64,000 nucleotides of DNA from NCBI GenBank assembly GCA_965242575.1, contig OZ251461.1:2666001-2730000 (forward strand). The letters run 5' to 3'. Source of the DNA: JANQOH01 sp965242575. GTDB taxonomy: Bacteria > Pseudomonadota > Alphaproteobacteria > UBA7887. Positions within the stretch are counted from its first letter, which is position 1. Each line of letters starts with the position of its first letter. The notes beneath the pieces were generated by a model that worked only from the letters and a program-made list of their open reading frames with translations, did not search any database and was not told the origin of the DNA. The translations under genes were made by a program, and so were the position numbers. Positions 62,707 to 64,000 of the stretch are shown piece after piece.

Positions 62707-63648
62707 TCAGACCGCGTAGTTGGGTTGCGCGCCCGCGTCGTAAAGCCATTCGTTGGGCGCGGCGCCGGGCGCGGTGTCCCCGGCCACCGTGGTGCGCACC
62801 ATCCGCCGCAGCCGGTCGGCGGGGTAGGCGTGGCCGCGGTGCAGGACCGAGCGGTTGTCCCACAACACCGCGTCGCCCGCCGCCCAACGATGCTTCCACA
62901 CGCGCGGCGGGCGGCAGGCTTCGTCGCACAGCCGGCGCAGCAGCGCCCGGCTCTCCTCCACCTCCTCGCCGACGATGTGGCTGGCGTGGCGGCCGACATA
63001 AAGCACCTTGCGCCCGGTCACGGGATGGGGACGCACGATCGGGTGCTCCACCGGCGGCAGCGCGGAGTCGCGCACCAGGTCGGCCGCGCCGACCAGCCCC
63101 TGGCTCCAGGCGTAATGGTGCACCGCGGTCCGGCCCTCCAGCCGCGCCTGCGTTTCGGGATCGAGCGCGTCCCAGGCGGCGCGCATGTCCGCCCATTCGG
63201 TCTCGCCGCCGGCGTCGGGGACGGCGCGGGCGGACAGCAGCGACGCCTTCGCCGGCACCCGCTTGAACGAGGAATCGGTGTGCCAGTAGGAGTTGCCCTT
63301 GAGCAGCAGGTCGCGCTTGCTGTTCCGCGCCACCACGCCGCCGTCCTTCTTCTCGTTGGTGAGGTAGGCGAATTCCTGCCGCCCGCCCCGGTCGCGGGCC
63401 GGGCTCCCGTTGATGGCGTCCTCGTCGTTCGGGCGGAAGATGGCGACGTTCTCCAGCGGCCCGATGCGGCGGCTGAACGCCGCCTGCCGCGCGTCGTCGA
63501 AGTGCTGTCCGGGGAAGATCAGCACCGCGTATTCACGCCACGCGGCCATGATCTCGTCGAACGCCGCCTCGTCCATGTCGCCCGACAGCTCCGCGCCGCG
63601 CACCGTGGCGCCGAAGGTCGCGTCGACCGGTTCGATGTCTATCGCCAT
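62707..63648 (-). CDS. TauD/TfdA-family iron(II)/2-oxoglutarate dioxygenase
   Basis: 313 residues. Iron ligands H-x-D in GNSYWHTDSSFKRVPAK and the distal His in SVLHRGHAYPADRLRRM, whose Arg should bind 2-oxoglutarate. N-terminal AAWREYAVLIFPGQHFDD is a family feature. Related enzymes release sulfite from taurine or cleave herbicide ethers; substrate here is unknown. It lies upstream of a dienelactone hydrolase gene, suggesting aromatic or ether breakdown. Confidence 0.9.
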   Translation of the reverse strand: MAIDIEPVDATFGATVRGAELSGDMDEAAFDEIMAAWREYAVLIFPGQHFDDARQAAFSRRIGPLENVAIFRPNDEDAINGSPARDRGGRQEFAYLTNEKKDGGVVARNSKRDLLLKGNSYWHTDSSFKRVPAKASLLSARAVPDAGGETEWADMRAAWDALDPETQARLEGRTAVHHYAWSQGLVGAADLVRDSALPPVEHPIVRPHPVTGRKVLYVGRHASHIVGEEVEESRALLRRLCDEACRPPRVWKHRWAAGDAVLWDNRSVLHRGHAYPADRLRRMVRTTVAGDTAPGAAPNEWLYDAGAQPNYAV

Positions 63649-63676
63649 GCCTCCGGCCTCCTCCGCTTCGCGCCGC

Positions 63677-63961
63677 TCACTCGCATTCGAGCCGGCAGGT
63701 CGAGTCGCGGTCGATGTTGGTCAGTTGGACGGCGCCGCAGGTCGCCGCGGTGCTGCCGTCGGCGAACACCACCCGGTCGCCAGCGCGCCAGTCCGGGCAG
63801 CGCCCGGAAATCCGGTAGGTCTCGCCGTTGATCACGAAGCCCGCGGGTTCGCCGCCCGCGACGGCCTCGATGACGTGGTTCTTCTGCGCCGGCGCGCCGT
63901 GCGCCGCGGACGCGGCCAGGACGGCGAGCGCCGCCAGCGCGGCGAAGGGTCCCCGGTACAT
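63677..63961 (-). CDS. Exported small protein, hypothetical
   Basis: 94 residues. A signal peptide (AALAALAVLAASAAHGAPA) is followed by a small beta-rich domain with three Cys (GRCPDWRAG, ATCGAVQ, STCRLECE). It may form disulfides in the periplasm. It is encoded upstream of the TauD gene on the same strand, 28 bases away. I do not recognise the family. Confidence 0.6.
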   Translation of the reverse strand: MYRGPFAALAALAVLAASAAHGAPAQKNHVIEAVAGGEPAGFVINGETYRISGRCPDWRAGDRVVFADGSTAATCGAVQLTNIDRDSTCRLECE

Positions 63962-64000
63962 CGCGATTCTCTCCCGGTCGTCCGATGACGCCGCCGATCA

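Overview
The window is very GC-rich DNA with densely packed genes, many joined by 4-base ATGA or GTGA start/stop overlaps. The order dgt - argS - SPOR protein - nagZ - scpA - scpB, and xerD directly before accA, are typical of Alphaproteobacteria. The many SDR, phytanoyl-CoA and TauD dioxygenase, xanthine-dehydrogenase-type and CoA-transferase genes suggest a free-living or host-associated member related to Rhodospirillales. The lineage is an inference; there is no rRNA in the window and I see no tRNA gene.

Left part (1-15 kb): a CoA-transferase-like gene pair runs off the left edge, followed by a defence island. The island holds a 1558-residue STAND-type NTPase with a nuclease-like N-terminus behind a clear sigma70-like promoter. 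It also holds a convergent three-gene block: a large DNA methyltransferase, an OLD-like ATPase with a TOPRIM-like domain, and a type III-like restriction helicase-nuclease. Two near-identical small coiled-coil/membrane genes flank a MITE-like repeat next to it.

Centre-left (15-27 kb): the core housekeeping run (dgt to scpB), with argS carrying an apparent one-base frameshift, then an orphan iron-binding-protein gene and the xerD-accA operon. Just after accA comes a five-copy tandem repeat of about 120 bp. Next is a small island with a higBA toxin-antitoxin locus in which a 186-bp MITE with matching ends and a TTA target duplication has split the antitoxin gene.

Centre (28-47 kb): a five-gene operon of molybdenum hydroxylase subunits (large, 2Fe-2S and FAD subunits, a MoaD-like protein and a PhyH-type dioxygenase) and ytoQ. 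A lower-GC pair follows, an ABC-type ATPase plus a DUF3226 TOPRIM-like protein that looks like a split OLD/PARIS-like defence module, next to a Fic gene. Then come sua5, an aminotransferase, a UxaA-family dehydratase, and an outer-membrane-protein gene with a 24-C homopolymer upstream. A catabolic run of SDR, fumarylacetoacetase-family hydrolase, D-2-hydroxyacid dehydrogenase and an SDR lacking its catalytic tyrosine resembles a non-phosphorylative sugar-acid pathway.

Right part (46-64 kb): a SLATT-like two-helix membrane protein, alaS, ilvE, a MarR regulator with a two-component system, hemC-hemD, dehydrogenases, a decayed Xre/RES toxin-antitoxin locus, and a series of minus-strand catabolic genes (SDR, NIPSNAP, CmcJ/NvfI oxidoreductase, lactonase-like metallohydrolase, PqiA-like, dienelactone hydrolase, TauD).
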